The position numbers were made by a program, and so were the translations under genes. Under the pieces are notes generated by a model. That model had not been told where the DNA came from and did no database searches. It saw only the letters and a program-made list of their open reading frames with translations. Positions 1 to 10,410 of a DNA stretch of 64,000 nt are shown piece after piece. The stretch comes from Polystyrenella longa (GTDB lineage Bacteria > Planctomycetota > Planctomycetia > Planctomycetales > Planctomycetaceae), in assembly GCF_007750395.1 (NCBI RefSeq), contig NZ_CP036281.1, forward strand, positions 5,045,001 to 5,109,000, read 5' to 3'. How positions within the stretch are numbered: the stretch's first letter is position 1; each line of letters opens with the position of its first letter.

Positions 1-207
1 GTGACTGGCTCGCTGGAAAAATTCACTCGAGATGAAATACACGAACTGATTCGTGAACAGGGGGGAAAACCCTCATCGAGCGTCTCTTCTAAAACCAGCT
101 TTCTTGTGGCGGGTGAGAAAGCGGGCAGTAAATTAGACAAAGCAGACAAACTGGGAATCGAAGTACTCTCTGAGAATGATTTTCTGGCGATGATCGGCAA
201 ACAGTAG
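1..207 (+). CDS. ligA: NAD-dependent DNA ligase LigA, C-terminal BRCT fragment (5' end outside window)
   Basis: Only the last 68 residues are visible. They form a BRCT domain of the kind that ends bacterial NAD-dependent DNA ligases: an initial VTGSL strand, a helix carrying the [11 protein letters not shown] segment, a strand [15 protein letters not shown], and a closing helix with the ENDFLAMI motif. The GTG at base 1 is most likely an internal valine codon, because a free BRCT domain starting exactly at this strand would be unusual and the reading frame is open to the window edge. LigA seals nicks during replication and repair using NAD+. Assignment to LigA rather than another BRCT protein rests on the GSKLDKAxxLGI pattern, which is characteristic of the ligase tail. 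Confidence 0.9.
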   Translation: MTGSLEKFTRDEIHELIREQGGKPSSSVSSKTSFLVAGEKAGSKLDKADKLGIEVLSENDFLAMIGKQ

Positions 208-280
208 CTGATCGAACAGAGAATCCTCTTTCCTCAAACCACGATTTGAAGTACAAGACCGGAACCAGCCAAACAAGGAC

Positions 281-1552
281 GTGTTCACTGGATTTTCGAT
301 GTCTGAGTCAGAGATAAGCCACGCAATCCCATCTACGGTTCCGCTACCGAAGCCTGCCTTAGAGCATCTGCCTGCCCTTGATCATATTCGAGTGGCCGGG
401 GTGCTGCTCGTCTTGCTGCTTCATGCGTTGGTCCCTTACGTCACGCACAAAATGCCTCTGTTAGTCTGGCCTGTACTTGAGTCGGGTGGCGATGAAGTCC
501 TGGATTCGATCTTCTGGTGGATCGAATGCGTCATCATGCCTCTGTTTCTTCTGCTGTCCGGCTTTGTCACAGGACGATTACTACTGAAATATTCCGGCTC
601 CGAATTTTTAGAGCATCGGAAACGACGGCTGTTGTACCCTCTGCTATTCGGAATCGTTTTTGTACTCCCTTTTGACCTCTACGCCTGGGGCATCGGATTT
701 GTGCTGCATGGCGGACTTCCCCTGGAGAAACTGCTCGCTCTGAAATTTGGCGACCGCATCGACGATAATTTGTGGGGGCTTTCTCATCTGTGGTACCTGC
801 AATACGTTTTCTTATACAGCCTGATTCTGACCGGAGGACTGTGGGTTCTGAAATCTTATCCCCGTCTGCACGATTTCCTGAAAGGGATTGAACCTAGAAA
901 TCACTGGTGGAAAGTGACCTTTCTGGCGGTGGCGGGAGTAGTGGTGTTGTTTTGGGAACCGGCTGTGGTTGTTGGGTTTCAGCATCGATTCTGGCCAGTC
1001 CCTTCGAAGTTTTTGTACAGCGACCTGTTTTTCGTCGGCGGCTTCTGGCTACAACGCGCGGAAGGTAGCTTGGATTGGCTACGGAAATGGGGACCAGTCA
1101 GCGCGGCCGGAGCTATGGTCGTCTTCATCTGTGCTCTTCCTCTTATTCATCAGGAAGTCCGGAACGTGATTTCGGCTGACGAGCGTTGGCTGATGTGTGC
1201 TTCAATCGTTTGCACGGCCTGGTTCAGTTGCCTGGGATTGATGGGCTGCTATCTCCGTTGGATGAATCGCAAAGTCAGTTGGATCAGTTATTTTGCCGCC
1301 GCCTCTTTCTGGATGTACTTAATTCATCATCCCATAATCGGAGCGATTCACACCGGTCTTGCTTTCGTTTCCCTGCATGCCGTGCTAAAAGGAATTCTGT
1401 CCTGGTTATTAACGGTCGGGGTGACCGTGGGAAGTTATGAGTTGTTTGTTCGCAAGACCCGGCTGGGGGACTGGTTAAACGGAAAACGCCGCGTGCCGGA
1501 GGCAGCACCGGTGATCAACTCCCCTGCACTTCCCGACCAGAAAGCAGCCTGA
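281..1552 (+). CDS. Acyltransferase family 3 integral membrane protein (OpgC/OafA-like)
   Basis: The product has about ten hydrophobic segments and opens with the hallmark of acyltransferase family 3: the DHIRVAGVLLVLLLHALV segment with a His in the first membrane helix. The GxxxRR-type cytoplasmic motif follows as RKRRLLYPLLFGIVF. The polytopic fold and about 420-residue length resemble OpgC/MdoC and other membrane O-acyltransferases that modify glucans or other surface polysaccharides with succinyl or acetyl groups; the substrate here cannot be read from sequence. The C-terminal tail of about 35 residues is polar. The GTG at 281 lies too close behind an AAGGA (275-279), and the in-frame ATG at 299 is an equally plausible start. 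It lies between ligA and queE on the same strand with no obvious functional link to either. Confidence 0.8.
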   Translation: MFTGFSMSESEISHAIPSTVPLPKPALEHLPALDHIRVAGVLLVLLLHALVPYVTHKMPLLVWPVLESGGDEVLDSIFWWIECVIMPLFLLLSGFVTGRLLLKYSGSEFLEHRKRRLLYPLLFGIVFVLPFDLYAWGIGFVLHGGLPLEKLLALKFGDRIDDNLWGLSHLWYLQYVFLYSLILTGGLWVLKSYPRLHDFLKGIEPRNHWWKVTFLAVAGVVVLFWEPAVVVGFQHRFWPVPSKFLYSDLFFVGGFWLQRAEGSLDWLRKWGPVSAAGAMVVFICALPLIHQEVRNVISADERWLMCASIVCTAWFSCLGLMGCYLRWMNRKVSWISYFAAASFWMYLIHHPIIGAIHTGLAFVSLHAVLKGILSWLLTVGVTVGSYELFVRKTRLGDWLNGKRRVPEAAPVINSPALPDQKAA

Positions 1553-1640
1553 GGAACCGTTCGCGCATTTGCACTCCTCGGATTTTTTCCCTTGGGCTCC
1601 GTTTCTCCTCTGCGGCTCAGTTCCGCGTCGGCACATTCGC

Positions 1641-2276
1641 ATGGCTTATTTTATTAAAGAGATCTATTTCACACTCCAGGGCGAAGGGTCGCATACGGGC
1701 CGACCGGCGATTTTCTGCCGATTCGCTGGTTGCAACTTGTGGACGGGCCGAGAGCAGGATCGTGAAAAAGCGATCTGCCAGTTCTGCGATACCGACTTCA
1801 TCGGAACAGACGGTCCCGGTGGTGGAACATTTGCCAGTGCGGACGAACTTGCGGAGCGCCTGCACTCCTACTGGCCGACGGGAAACGAAGCCACGCCCTA
1901 CATCGTTTGCACTGGCGGAGAACCTTTGCTGCAGATTGATGCCGCTTTCATCAAGGCGATTCATGAGCGCAGCATGATCATGGCGATTGAGACCAACGGG
2001 ACGAAACTCCCTCCCGCAGGAATTGACTGGGTCTGTGTCAGTCCGAAGGCCGGAAGTGACTTCAAGCTTACTCAGGGTGACGAGTTAAAGCTCGTTTATC
2101 CCCAACCTGAAGCGATGCCGGAGCGATTTGCGGGACTCGATTTCGAACATTTTTATCTGCAACCGATGGATGGTCCGAATACGAAAGAGAATACGGCGGC
2201 AGCGGTTCAGTATTGTCTGAAACATCCCCAGTGGAAACTAAGCCTGCAGACCCATAAGTTCCTGGGAATCGATTGA
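1641..2276 (+). CDS. queE: 7-carboxy-7-deazaguanine synthase (radical SAM)
   Basis: QueE converts 6-carboxytetrahydropterin to 7-carboxy-7-deazaguanine in the queuosine/preQ0 pathway. The N-terminus MAYFIKEIYFTLQGEGSHTG is the family signature. The iron-sulfur ligands are spaced C-x14-C-x2-C (CNLWTG...AICQFC), the expanded cluster loop known from a QueE subclass, instead of the usual radical SAM C-x3-C-x2-C. A CTGGEP segment follows for SAM binding, and KLSLQTHKFLGI closes the protein. The frame is open upstream to a TTG at 1569, but the added 24 residues are unlike the family, so the ATG at 1641 is chosen, giving 211 residues, the usual length. The other queuosine genes (queC, queD, queF) are not in the window. 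A terminator follows directly. Confidence 0.95.
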   Translation: MAYFIKEIYFTLQGEGSHTGRPAIFCRFAGCNLWTGREQDREKAICQFCDTDFIGTDGPGGGTFASADELAERLHSYWPTGNEATPYIVCTGGEPLLQIDAAFIKAIHERSMIMAIETNGTKLPPAGIDWVCVSPKAGSDFKLTQGDELKLVYPQPEAMPERFAGLDFEHFYLQPMDGPNTKENTAAAVQYCLKHPQWKLSLQTHKFLGID

Positions 2277-2302
2277 TTACATCCCCCGGAATTCAAACAT
2301 AA

Positions 2303-2341
2303 AAAACCCGCATCGACTCGAATGAAGTCGATGCGGGTTTT
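2303..2341. terminator. Bidirectional Rho-independent terminator between queE and a convergent gene
   Basis: A perfect 16-bp stem (2303-2318 with 2326-2341) encloses a 7-nt loop. One arm starts with an A-run and the other ends in a T-run, so it can act in both directions. It lies just beyond the queE stop and before the stop of the converging oxidoreductase gene at 2373. Confidence 0.9.
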
Positions 2342-2372
2342 GTTGTTTAACAGTGGTTGTTATCTAGTCGAA

Positions 2373-3761
<1,389 letters not shown>

Positions 3762-4002
3762 TTTTTGTTCCTTTTGAATAATAGTGCGTGTCGAAGAGAT
3801 GAATCTGAAGTGATAATCCCGATTAAAGAGCGGTGTTGATAGTTTCCAGTGTAACGCGAGTCATCAACCGAGAGCCAGCCTTTATAGACGCTTTTCATCA
3901 TGCGTTACGCAGGTTCGCAGTCCGTCATCAACCAAAGATGCAGGTGTTTAAACGCCTCATGAACATTGATTCGAATGACTAGAGCAGGGATATTTACCTG
4001 TA

Positions 4003-5103
4003 TTAATCCTTCGGACGCTCGTCAGAGGAGGGATTTGGGCGTGGAGGGGAGCCAAACCGGGACCGGTCGTCGTCTGGACGTCGATGCCGGGAACGTCCAC
4101 CCGGTCGACCGCGTGAATCACGTTTGCGCTGAGAATTCAGAAGCCGCTCGATCTCGCCCAAATCTTGATTCAGCCAGTACTTTTTCAATAACCGTTTGAA
4201 CCGTTCTGGCGGTTGATTGGCAGGGCCAATATCGGCTTTGACTTTTTCATCCAACTTGTCAAAGACATCTTCCAGTTGCTCGATAGTCGGTTCCTGCCCC
4301 TTCTTGGCGAAATCGCGGTAGTAGCTTTCAATCTGATGATGGATGAAATGGAAGACGGCCATTCCGTGCCCTTGAGGGGGAATCTTCTCCAACCATTTGC
4401 GGGTCTCTTTATTCGGAATCCGGCGAATCATCTCCTTGACCATATCGGAAGTAACCAGTTTCGATTCTTCATCCTGCTCACGCCCTGATTTTTTGAATTC
4501 CTGTTCGAGCGCGATACGGAGTAGTCGTGCGTTCTGGTCCTGCTGATCAAGGAGGTCGAGACTTTGCTGAACTTCAGGTTCCAGTTTCATTTTTTGGCGA
4601 AGTGGTTCCAGAATCGACGCTATTTCGGCAGGCAACTGCGCCAGACGAGCTTCCGTTTCCTGCTGATTGGAAAGCTCTTCTTCGCGCAACTGATCGAACA
4701 TTTTTTTCTGGTTCTCCTGCGCGCGGTTTTCTTCAAGAAACCGATTGATCAACGCCATACGTTCATGAACGCTATTTGTTTCGGCCAGTTCTTTACGCTG
4801 CCAGGGGGTCAACGAATCTAACCAGTCACAGTAGATGTTGAACATGTTACGGAGATCGTTCGTTCCCTGAATCTTTTTGTGCATCTCCCGAAGTTCCGTT
4901 TGGTCTTCCGGAGAGAGCGATTGGAAGTAATTCAGGTTTTTCTCGACCTGTACTTTTTCAGAATGCGAGAGTTTTAACAATTCCGAACCCGCTTTGGGAT
5001 CAGCCGCTTCAAGTTGTCGAGCAACGAACAGGATAATAATCCCACCCGTCAGAAGAATTGAGGTCGCCCCGATCATTTTCGTCTTCTTGGAGAATTGATT
5101 CAT
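4003..5103 (-). CDS. Membrane-anchored helical protein of a sigma/anti-sigma operon, function unknown
   Basis: No known family is recognised. The 366-residue product has one N-terminal membrane segment (about residues 10-33, MIGATSILLTGGIIILFVAR) with a small cytoplasmic head. A long, charged, mostly helical region follows, rich in Glu, Gln and Leu, with probable coiled coils around residues 40-200. The tail from about 320 is low-complexity Arg/Asp/Pro/Ser. Its ATG overlaps the stop of the upstream anti-sigma gene (ATGA), so the two are probably translationally coupled. The context suggests a periplasmic partner or effector of the ECF system, perhaps sensing stress or clamping the anti-sigma factor; this is inference only. 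Confidence 0.75.
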   Translation of the reverse strand: MNQFSKKTKMIGATSILLTGGIIILFVARQLEAADPKAGSELLKLSHSEKVQVEKNLNYFQSLSPEDQTELREMHKKIQGTNDLRNMFNIYCDWLDSLTPWQRKELAETNSVHERMALINRFLEENRAQENQKKMFDQLREEELSNQQETEARLAQLPAEIASILEPLRQKMKLEPEVQQSLDLLDQQDQNARLLRIALEQEFKKSGREQDEESKLVTSDMVKEMIRRIPNKETRKWLEKIPPQGHGMAVFHFIHHQIESYYRDFAKKGQEPTIEQLEDVFDKLDEKVKADIGPANQPPERFKRLLKKYWLNQDLGEIERLLNSQRKRDSRGRPGGRSRHRRPDDDRSRFGSPPRPNPSSDERPKD

Positions 5104-5639
5104 TCCTGACCCTCCTCGTCAGTCGGAGCAACTTCTTCGGGGTATTCCCCTTGAAGGGGACCGCTCAGGTTTTGTTGCAGGAGCTGCCGAAGCAGTTCTA
5201 CATCGCCCATTTCCCGGTAAATGTGGAGATTCTCATAGAGCGGAAGTTCTTCGAGAACCTGCTCTGTTCGTGTTGGCCAGATTTGCTGTCCGACCACGTA
5301 TCCACCGAAACTAGCCGCTCCCATAATTCCCAACCAGCAGAGCACAACCAACCCTTTGCGTACCCAGTGGAACCAGCGTTGATGAAACAAGGGGATGTGG
5401 CTTTCGATCGCCGCGATGGAAGCCATGGTCTGCTCTGTGAAATTTTCGGATGCTTTTTCCTGGGGTAACATATCGAGCAAGTCAAAACTGCGAGAGAGCA
5501 TCTCCACATCATGCCGGGCAACTTCGCTCTGAGCGAGCAGAATCTCAACATTGTGTGAGGCATCCTCGTCCAGTTCCCCATCGAGATAGGCAACCAGATT
5601 GGATCGCAGGTCTGAACTGACTCGAACAATTTTTTTCAT
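5100..5639 (-). CDS. Putative transmembrane anti-sigma factor lacking zinc ligands
   Basis: The N-terminal 60 residues resemble the anti-sigma (ZAS-type) fold, with the LVAYLDGELDED segment that opens these domains. However, the usual His-x3-Cys-x2-Cys zinc site is absent: the position expected to read CPEC is QSEVAR. One membrane helix lies at about residues 95-117 (KGLVVLCWLGIMGAASFGGYVV), followed by a periplasmic tail of about 60 acidic residues. It starts 80 bases downstream of an ECF sigma gene on the same strand and overlaps the next gene by 4 bases. By position and shape it should bind the sigma factor in the cytoplasm and release it on a signal across the membrane. That role is inferred from context and not proven by a conserved motif. 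Confidence 0.75.
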   Translation of the reverse strand: MKKIVRVSSDLRSNLVAYLDGELDEDASHNVEILLAQSEVARHDVEMLSRSFDLLDMLPQEKASENFTEQTMASIAAIESHIPLFHQRWFHWVRKGLVVLCWLGIMGAASFGGYVVGQQIWPTRTEQVLEELPLYENLHIYREMGDVELLRQLLQQNLSGPLQGEYPEEVAPTDEEGQE

Positions 5640-5719
5640 GGAATTACAGGTCTACGAAAAACACAAAGTGGTGAGGTCGAAAATCGTGTGGGGCAATTTA
5701 TTTGTTTCGTTTCGTTCCT

Positions 5720-6334
5720 TTAACGGATCAGGGGTTCCAGAATGACTCTCAATTTTTCCCGCGTCCTGGCGAGTAATGATTTGACGGCGGGTTCCGTCAT
5801 GTCCATCGCGGCGGCGATATCCAGGTAGCTCATTCCTTCAAACTTGTGAAACAGAATGGCTGTCTTTTCTCGATCAGATAGTGATTCGAGCGATTCCCGA
5901 ACCTGACCTCGCAATTCTTCACGGGTCACTTGTCGGGCAGGCATGAGTGCCGATTTCTCGACAGCCAGTTCTTCTTCCGGTCGCACGCCAAACACGGTCG
6001 ATTTGCCTCCCGGCATTGCGACTTCTTTCCGGCGCCCTTTTTTCCGACGGGTATTACTCGCCAGATTGTTCGTAATGTGAAAGATATACGTCGAGAACTT
6101 GGCGGTCGGTAGATATCCCCTGCGGGTTCGGTAGACGCGTAGGAAAACTTCCTGTGCCAAGTCTTCTGCTGCTTCGTGGTCAGCGAGAATATGCGAAAAT
6201 ATACCGACAATGCGGTCCTGGTAATTTTCGACGAGTTGACTGAATGCTTTTTCATCCCCATCGCGGACACGCAACATCAGTCGCACGTCGGGATCTTTCA
6301 GATATTTTAAATCCAGGGAAGACGTCGTCACCAC
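5720..6334 (-). CDS. ECF-type RNA polymerase sigma factor
   Basis: The 204-residue product has the two-domain layout of ECF sigma factors. Region 2 spans about residues 25-95 with AEDLAQEVFLRVYR and a FSTYIFHITNNLASNTRRKK stretch. Region 4 spans about 145-200 with LSDREKTAILFHKFEGMSYLDIAAAMD and a helix-turn-helix ending TEPAVKSLLARTREKLR. A linker of about 40 residues separates them. Translation begins at a GTG at 6334, just before DPDVRLMLRVRDGDEKAF, the family opening. It is the first gene of a minus-strand operon with a predicted anti-sigma factor and a membrane protein. Many ECF factors activate their own promoter; I could not confirm such a promoter upstream. Confidence 0.92.
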   Translation of the reverse strand: MVTTSSLDLKYLKDPDVRLMLRVRDGDEKAFSQLVENYQDRIVGIFSHILADHEAAEDLAQEVFLRVYRTRRGYLPTAKFSTYIFHITNNLASNTRRKKGRRKEVAMPGGKSTVFGVRPEEELAVEKSALMPARQVTREELRGQVRESLESLSDREKTAILFHKFEGMSYLDIAAAMDMTEPAVKSLLARTREKLRVILEPLIR

Positions 6335-6732
6335 GAATCAGTCGTTCTCGTTGCTATAGGGGAAATTCACTCCCGTTAACCAAGGATTGGTTTCGGAGCA
6401 ATTATTATTGAGATCAGGAACGGATAAATCAGTCCTACAGGGTCGCCAAGCATCCCTATCTTGCGCTACTGCCTGTTATTAAACTAGTTAGGACGAACGG
6501 CCTGTCTGAAGAATCTACCATTATGCAGCCCTGTCCTCTGAATTGAACAATAAAAACAGGAAAATGTAGCGTCCAAAATAAGAGAATCTCCTCTTCCGGT
6601 CGCAAGTCGAGAGGCAGTTCGGTGTGAGCTTCCTCTGGTTCTGCTAGAATAGCGGCCGAAGAAAGCACCTTAAACAGTTACGTATTCTTCCCGCATTGTC
6701 ATCAACTGATTTTTCTTTTCTACAGGTTTTGT
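6335..6732. promoter_or_regulatory. Divergent intergenic region between sigma operon and eboE
   Basis: About 400 bases without a convincing gene lie between two divergent transcription units. The best promoter-like element is an extended -10 (TGCTAGAAT; hexamer 6645-6650) facing the eboE gene about 80 bases downstream, without a good -35. A 70-codon minus-strand frame (6456-6668) has no recognisable domain and was not accepted. Promoters for the ECF operon must also lie here, but I could not identify one. Confidence 0.35.
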
Positions 6733-7926
6733 ATGTCTCTCAGCACTCTTCCTCTCTGTTATTGCACCAATGTGCACGCGGCGCAAACTGTACCTGAAGT
6801 TCTTGCAGGGTTAACTCAGTACACCGTTCCCGTGAAAGCGAAATATGGAAGCGAGCTGGCAGCCGGGCTGTGGCTGGCGAAATCGGTCACCGATGAAATT
6901 CTAAGCGAGCCCGACGGGGTAACAAAACTCGCCCAGGAACTGGCCGCTCGAGATTTAACCTGCCACACTCTAAATGCCTTCCCCTATGGTAATTTCCACA
7001 GTGACCGAGTGAAAGAGCAGGTCTACCTGCCCGACTGGTCTACGGACGAACGGTTGAACTACACCTTCGATTGTGCCCGTATTCTCGCGGGGATTCTCCC
7101 GGAAGGTCGCGAAGGCTCCATTTCAACAGTCCCGCTCGGGTTCAAACAGTTTGATTACGCAGATAACTTTGAGCAGGTCGCGATCGGTAAACTTATCGAA
7201 CTCGCCCAGAAGCTGGATGACTTACACGACGAGACAGGGAATGTCGTCCGATTGGCGATTGAACCTGAACCCTTTTGTCTTCTGGAAACGACCGACGAAA
7301 CGATCGCCTTTTTTGAGAAGTTGTTCGCCATTGCAACGGAGCAGAACCTTCTCGACGAAGTTAAACGACATATTGGCGTCTGCTACGATGTCTGCCACCA
7401 ATCGATTGAATTCGAAAATGTGGGTGCATCGATCAAAAGACTGGAAGACCAGGAAATTCGCATCAACAAGGTGCATATCACTTGCGCGATTGAAATCAAA
7501 AACCCGGGCACAGCAGCCGAATTGCGAGAAGTACTTAGTCGATACGTGGAACCCCGGTATCTGCATCAGACGATGGCCAGAAATGCCGCAGGCGAAATTC
7601 GTCGACTGGTCGATCTAACGAAGGAATTTGCGATGTCCCCTCCGGCCGACTTTGCCGAGGCCGACGTCTGGCGAGTCCACTATCATGTGCCCGTCAACGC
7701 CGAACAAGTGGGGCCGTTGGGCACGACACGTCATGATTTGAAGAAAGCGCTCGACGCCGTGCATCAGCTCACCTACGCTCCGCATCTGGAAGTCGAAACA
7801 TATACCTGGGATGTTTTGCCAGAAAATAAGGTCGACCTCGTGGAGGGACTTACCCAGGAGTTAGTGGCGACACGGAAGCTACTGGGCTCCATTCGTTTAG
7901 CTCAGACGAATATGATCATCAGTTGA
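6733..7926 (+). CDS. eboE: EboE-type TIM-barrel protein (metabolite traffic protein family)
   Basis: The product starts with LPLCYCTNVHAAQTVPEVL and continues with VPVKAKYG, a TLNAFPYGNFHSDRVKEQVYLPDWS segment and an EGSISTVPLGFK segment. These are the landmarks of EboE, the xylose-isomerase-like TIM barrel of the ebo gene cluster. Later acidic and His residues (LAIEPEPFCLLE, YDVCHQSIEFE, NKVHITCAIE, HYHVPVN, LEVETYTWDVLP) are placed as metal ligands of a sugar isomerase/AP-endonuclease-like barrel. In cyanobacteria and other phyla the ebo cluster helps move biosynthetic precursors to the periplasm. Here eboA, B, C, D and F are missing, and the next gene is an MMPL exporter. The role is therefore uncertain, but family membership is strong across the full 397 residues. 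Confidence 0.85.
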   Translation: MSLSTLPLCYCTNVHAAQTVPEVLAGLTQYTVPVKAKYGSELAAGLWLAKSVTDEILSEPDGVTKLAQELAARDLTCHTLNAFPYGNFHSDRVKEQVYLPDWSTDERLNYTFDCARILAGILPEGREGSISTVPLGFKQFDYADNFEQVAIGKLIELAQKLDDLHDETGNVVRLAIEPEPFCLLETTDETIAFFEKLFAIATEQNLLDEVKRHIGVCYDVCHQSIEFENVGASIKRLEDQEIRINKVHITCAIEIKNPGTAAELREVLSRYVEPRYLHQTMARNAAGEIRRLVDLTKEFAMSPPADFAEADVWRVHYHVPVNAEQVGPLGTTRHDLKKALDAVHQLTYAPHLEVETYTWDVLPENKVDLVEGLTQELVATRKLLGSIRLAQTNMIIS

Positions 7927-8038
7927 GGATAGTCACCAGAAAAAACGACAACTTAAGGACCGATAGCTCAGTGACGGCCAGATCCAGGATTGTACGGAAA
8001 CAACCGGTAATAATTTTTCTCGGATGAAATGAACACGC

Positions 8039-10363
8039 GTGAGCGCCTCCAGCGAACAACCTTCCCATTCTTCGAGCAGCCTCGACGGCCTGGTTCATCT
8101 GTTGATCCGGTTGCGGTGGATTCTTCTGCTCACGGGTATCGCACTGATCATCATTTTCTGGCCGGTCGCAAATCGGATTTCTTTCGATCAGTCGATTGAA
8201 TCTATGTATGCGAACGACAATGTTCATCTGGCGGATTACGTCCAGAGCCGGAAATTCTTTGGTGGAGATGAGTTTGTCATTCTGGTCAATCAGAATCCCG
8301 ATTTGTTTGACAATCAGGATGAATTGGAGCTCAACGAGAAATCGATTGATGAAATTCATACCCTCGTCGAGCAACTAACTGGAGTACGCCCCGATGAGGA
8401 ATATGAGACGAGTGAATCGGACGCCCCCTCAATCGACCGGCCAGAGGGTGTTCAAGGCGTCGAGACAGATTCAGTGCAGAATCTGGCGACGACTCTCGAT
8501 TTCAAACACACACGCAAGCGCATCACGAATCTCATCGAAGGGATTCTCATTGGAGAAGACCGGCAAACAAACGCTGTGGTGATGCGGCTCGTCCCGGAAC
8601 AAGAGGCTATTGTTCCCCGCTCCGAAACGATTCGTGAAATCAAGGAGATTGCTGAACAACAATCACGTAAGACATATGTCGTGGGTGAGCCGGTTCAAAT
8701 TCAGGAGATGTTCAACTACGTTGAAGAGGATGGGCGAAATCTTTTTTACGCTTCCCTCGGTCTATTGGGGGTCGTCCTGCTTTGTTTCTTCCGCAGCCTT
8801 CGCTGGGTTTTGCTTCCGATTACCATGTGCCTGTTTTCCATCAAGGGAACTGAAGCGATTCTGGTAATGAGCGAAGCCCAATTGAGTATGGTTAGCTCGA
8901 TGTTGAACTCACTCGTGATGATCATCGGAATTGCAACGATCACACATATCGCCGTTCATTACCTGTCCGCTCGTAACTTACTGTCCCCCAGTGATGCTTT
9001 GAGCGAGACGATGCAGAAACTATTACCGGCGATCGCCTGGACCTGTGCGACGACTGCGGTTGGTTTTGGTGCGTTGCTGTCCAGTCAGATCCGGCCCGTG
9101 CAAAGTTTTGGAATTATGATGGCATTGGCATCGTTAATGGTGCTGGTCTCGGTTCTGCTATTCGTTCCGGGCGGCGTATTGTGGCGATCTGGAAAGGTGA
9201 CCAGGCTTGATTCCCCCGATTCTAACGCACCAAACTCACATTTGGGGAATTTGCTCTACCATCAGGCCATGCTACTCGAACGTCATCCGAAACGCGTTGT
9301 AGGCGGATTTCTTGGACTACTCGTTCTGGCGGGGATTGGATTTACCCAGCTGAGAGTCGAAACCGACTTCAGTCGTAACTTTCGCGAGTCGAGTCCCATT
9401 GTCCAGTCTTTAAACTTTGTAGAATCGCACCTGGGAGGCGCCGGAAACTGGGAGGTCAACTTTCCCGCTCCTGACGAATTGAACGAAGCCTTTCTGGAAC
9501 GCGTCGAGAAGGTATCCGACCAACTGCGGGAATTACGCGTTGATGAAGAGACATACCTTACGAAAGTCATCTCGCTGGCTGACGGCGTCAACACAATTCC
9601 TCGAATTCCAATCGTCGCCAGTTCCCTGCGAAAACGAATGGCGCTGTTGAATGGGTTTCAAAAGAATTTTGTGGACTCGCTCTATAATGTGGACGAACAA
9701 CGAATGCGAATCGTATTGCGGGCGCAGGAACGGCAACCATCCGAACAGAAACTGGCCTTAATACATTCCGCTCAACAGATTGTCGCCAAAGAATTCGGTG
9801 AGGCAAAAACCACGGGGTTATATGTACTATTGGCCTACCTGATCGACAGCCTGCTCTCTGACCAGTTGATCAGTTTTCTCTTTGCCGGTCTGGGAATTTT
9901 CCTGATGATGAGCCTCGCGTTTCGGAGCTTGCTGATTGGGTTAATTTCAATCGTGCCGAACCTCTTTCCAATTATCGTCGTCATCGGTTTTATGGGATGG
10001 TTCGGCGTGCCGATCAATATAGCGACGGCAATGATCGCCTCGGTTTCTCTCGGTTTAACAGTCGACTCAAGCATTCACTACCTGGCCTCTTTCCGCCGGG
10101 AGCGTGAGTCCGGAGCCACATTTGAGGAAGCGATTCACCGAACTCACCAGGCGACAGGAAAAGCTTTAGTTTATGCGAACCTGGCATTGATTGCGGGTTT
10201 CAGTGTTTTGACCCTTTCTCATTTCATCCCGCTGATTTACTTTGGAATTCTCGTCAGTCTCGCCATGCTGGGCGGTCTCGCCGGAAACCTGTTTTTGCTC
10301 CCTGTTCTACTGAAGGCTATTGAGCGTTTTCAAACAAACGCCAAACGGCTCACGACTTCTTAA
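8039..10363 (+). CDS. MMPL/RND (HAE3-type) transporter
   Basis: The 774-residue protein has the RND layout of two repeats: a first membrane helix (about 28-48), a large periplasmic loop (about 50-225), five to six helices (225-360), a linker, helix at about 420, a second periplasmic loop (440-610), and the final helices (610-760). The SxRxExxxxxEAIHRTHQATGKALVYANLALIAGF segment near the end, and its counterpart around ALSETMQKLLPAIAWTCATTAVGFGALL, are typical of MMPL/HAE3 exporters, including hopanoid and lipid transporters. The GTG start at 8039 precedes a Ser-rich cytoplasmic N-terminus. It lies 112 bases after eboE and 47 bases before a regulator gene on the same strand, so the three may form an operon. 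The substrate is unknown. Confidence 0.88.
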   Translation: MSASSEQPSHSSSSLDGLVHLLIRLRWILLLTGIALIIIFWPVANRISFDQSIESMYANDNVHLADYVQSRKFFGGDEFVILVNQNPDLFDNQDELELNEKSIDEIHTLVEQLTGVRPDEEYETSESDAPSIDRPEGVQGVETDSVQNLATTLDFKHTRKRITNLIEGILIGEDRQTNAVVMRLVPEQEAIVPRSETIREIKEIAEQQSRKTYVVGEPVQIQEMFNYVEEDGRNLFYASLGLLGVVLLCFFRSLRWVLLPITMCLFSIKGTEAILVMSEAQLSMVSSMLNSLVMIIGIATITHIAVHYLSARNLLSPSDALSETMQKLLPAIAWTCATTAVGFGALLSSQIRPVQSFGIMMALASLMVLVSVLLFVPGGVLWRSGKVTRLDSPDSNAPNSHLGNLLYHQAMLLERHPKRVVGGFLGLLVLAGIGFTQLRVETDFSRNFRESSPIVQSLNFVESHLGGAGNWEVNFPAPDELNEAFLERVEKVSDQLRELRVDEETYLTKVISLADGVNTIPRIPIVASSLRKRMALLNGFQKNFVDSLYNVDEQRMRIVLRAQERQPSEQKLALIHSAQQIVAKEFGEAKTTGLYVLLAYLIDSLLSDQLISFLFAGLGIFLMMSLAFRSLLIGLISIVPNLFPIIVVIGFMGWFGVPINIATAMIASVSLGLTVDSSIHYLASFRRERESGATFEEAIHRTHQATGKALVYANLALIAGFSVLTLSHFIPLIYFGILVSLAMLGGLAGNLFLLPVLLKAIERFQTNAKRLTTS

Positions 10364-10410
10364 ACAGCCTGTTCCCGCACGAACTTTCCCCGTACGAATA
10401 AGAAAAACGG

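Noticed and set aside
6456-6668. 70-codon minus-strand frame in the sigma/eboE gap
   Set aside because: No family, no clear ribosome-binding site, and low-complexity composition; kept out for lack of support.
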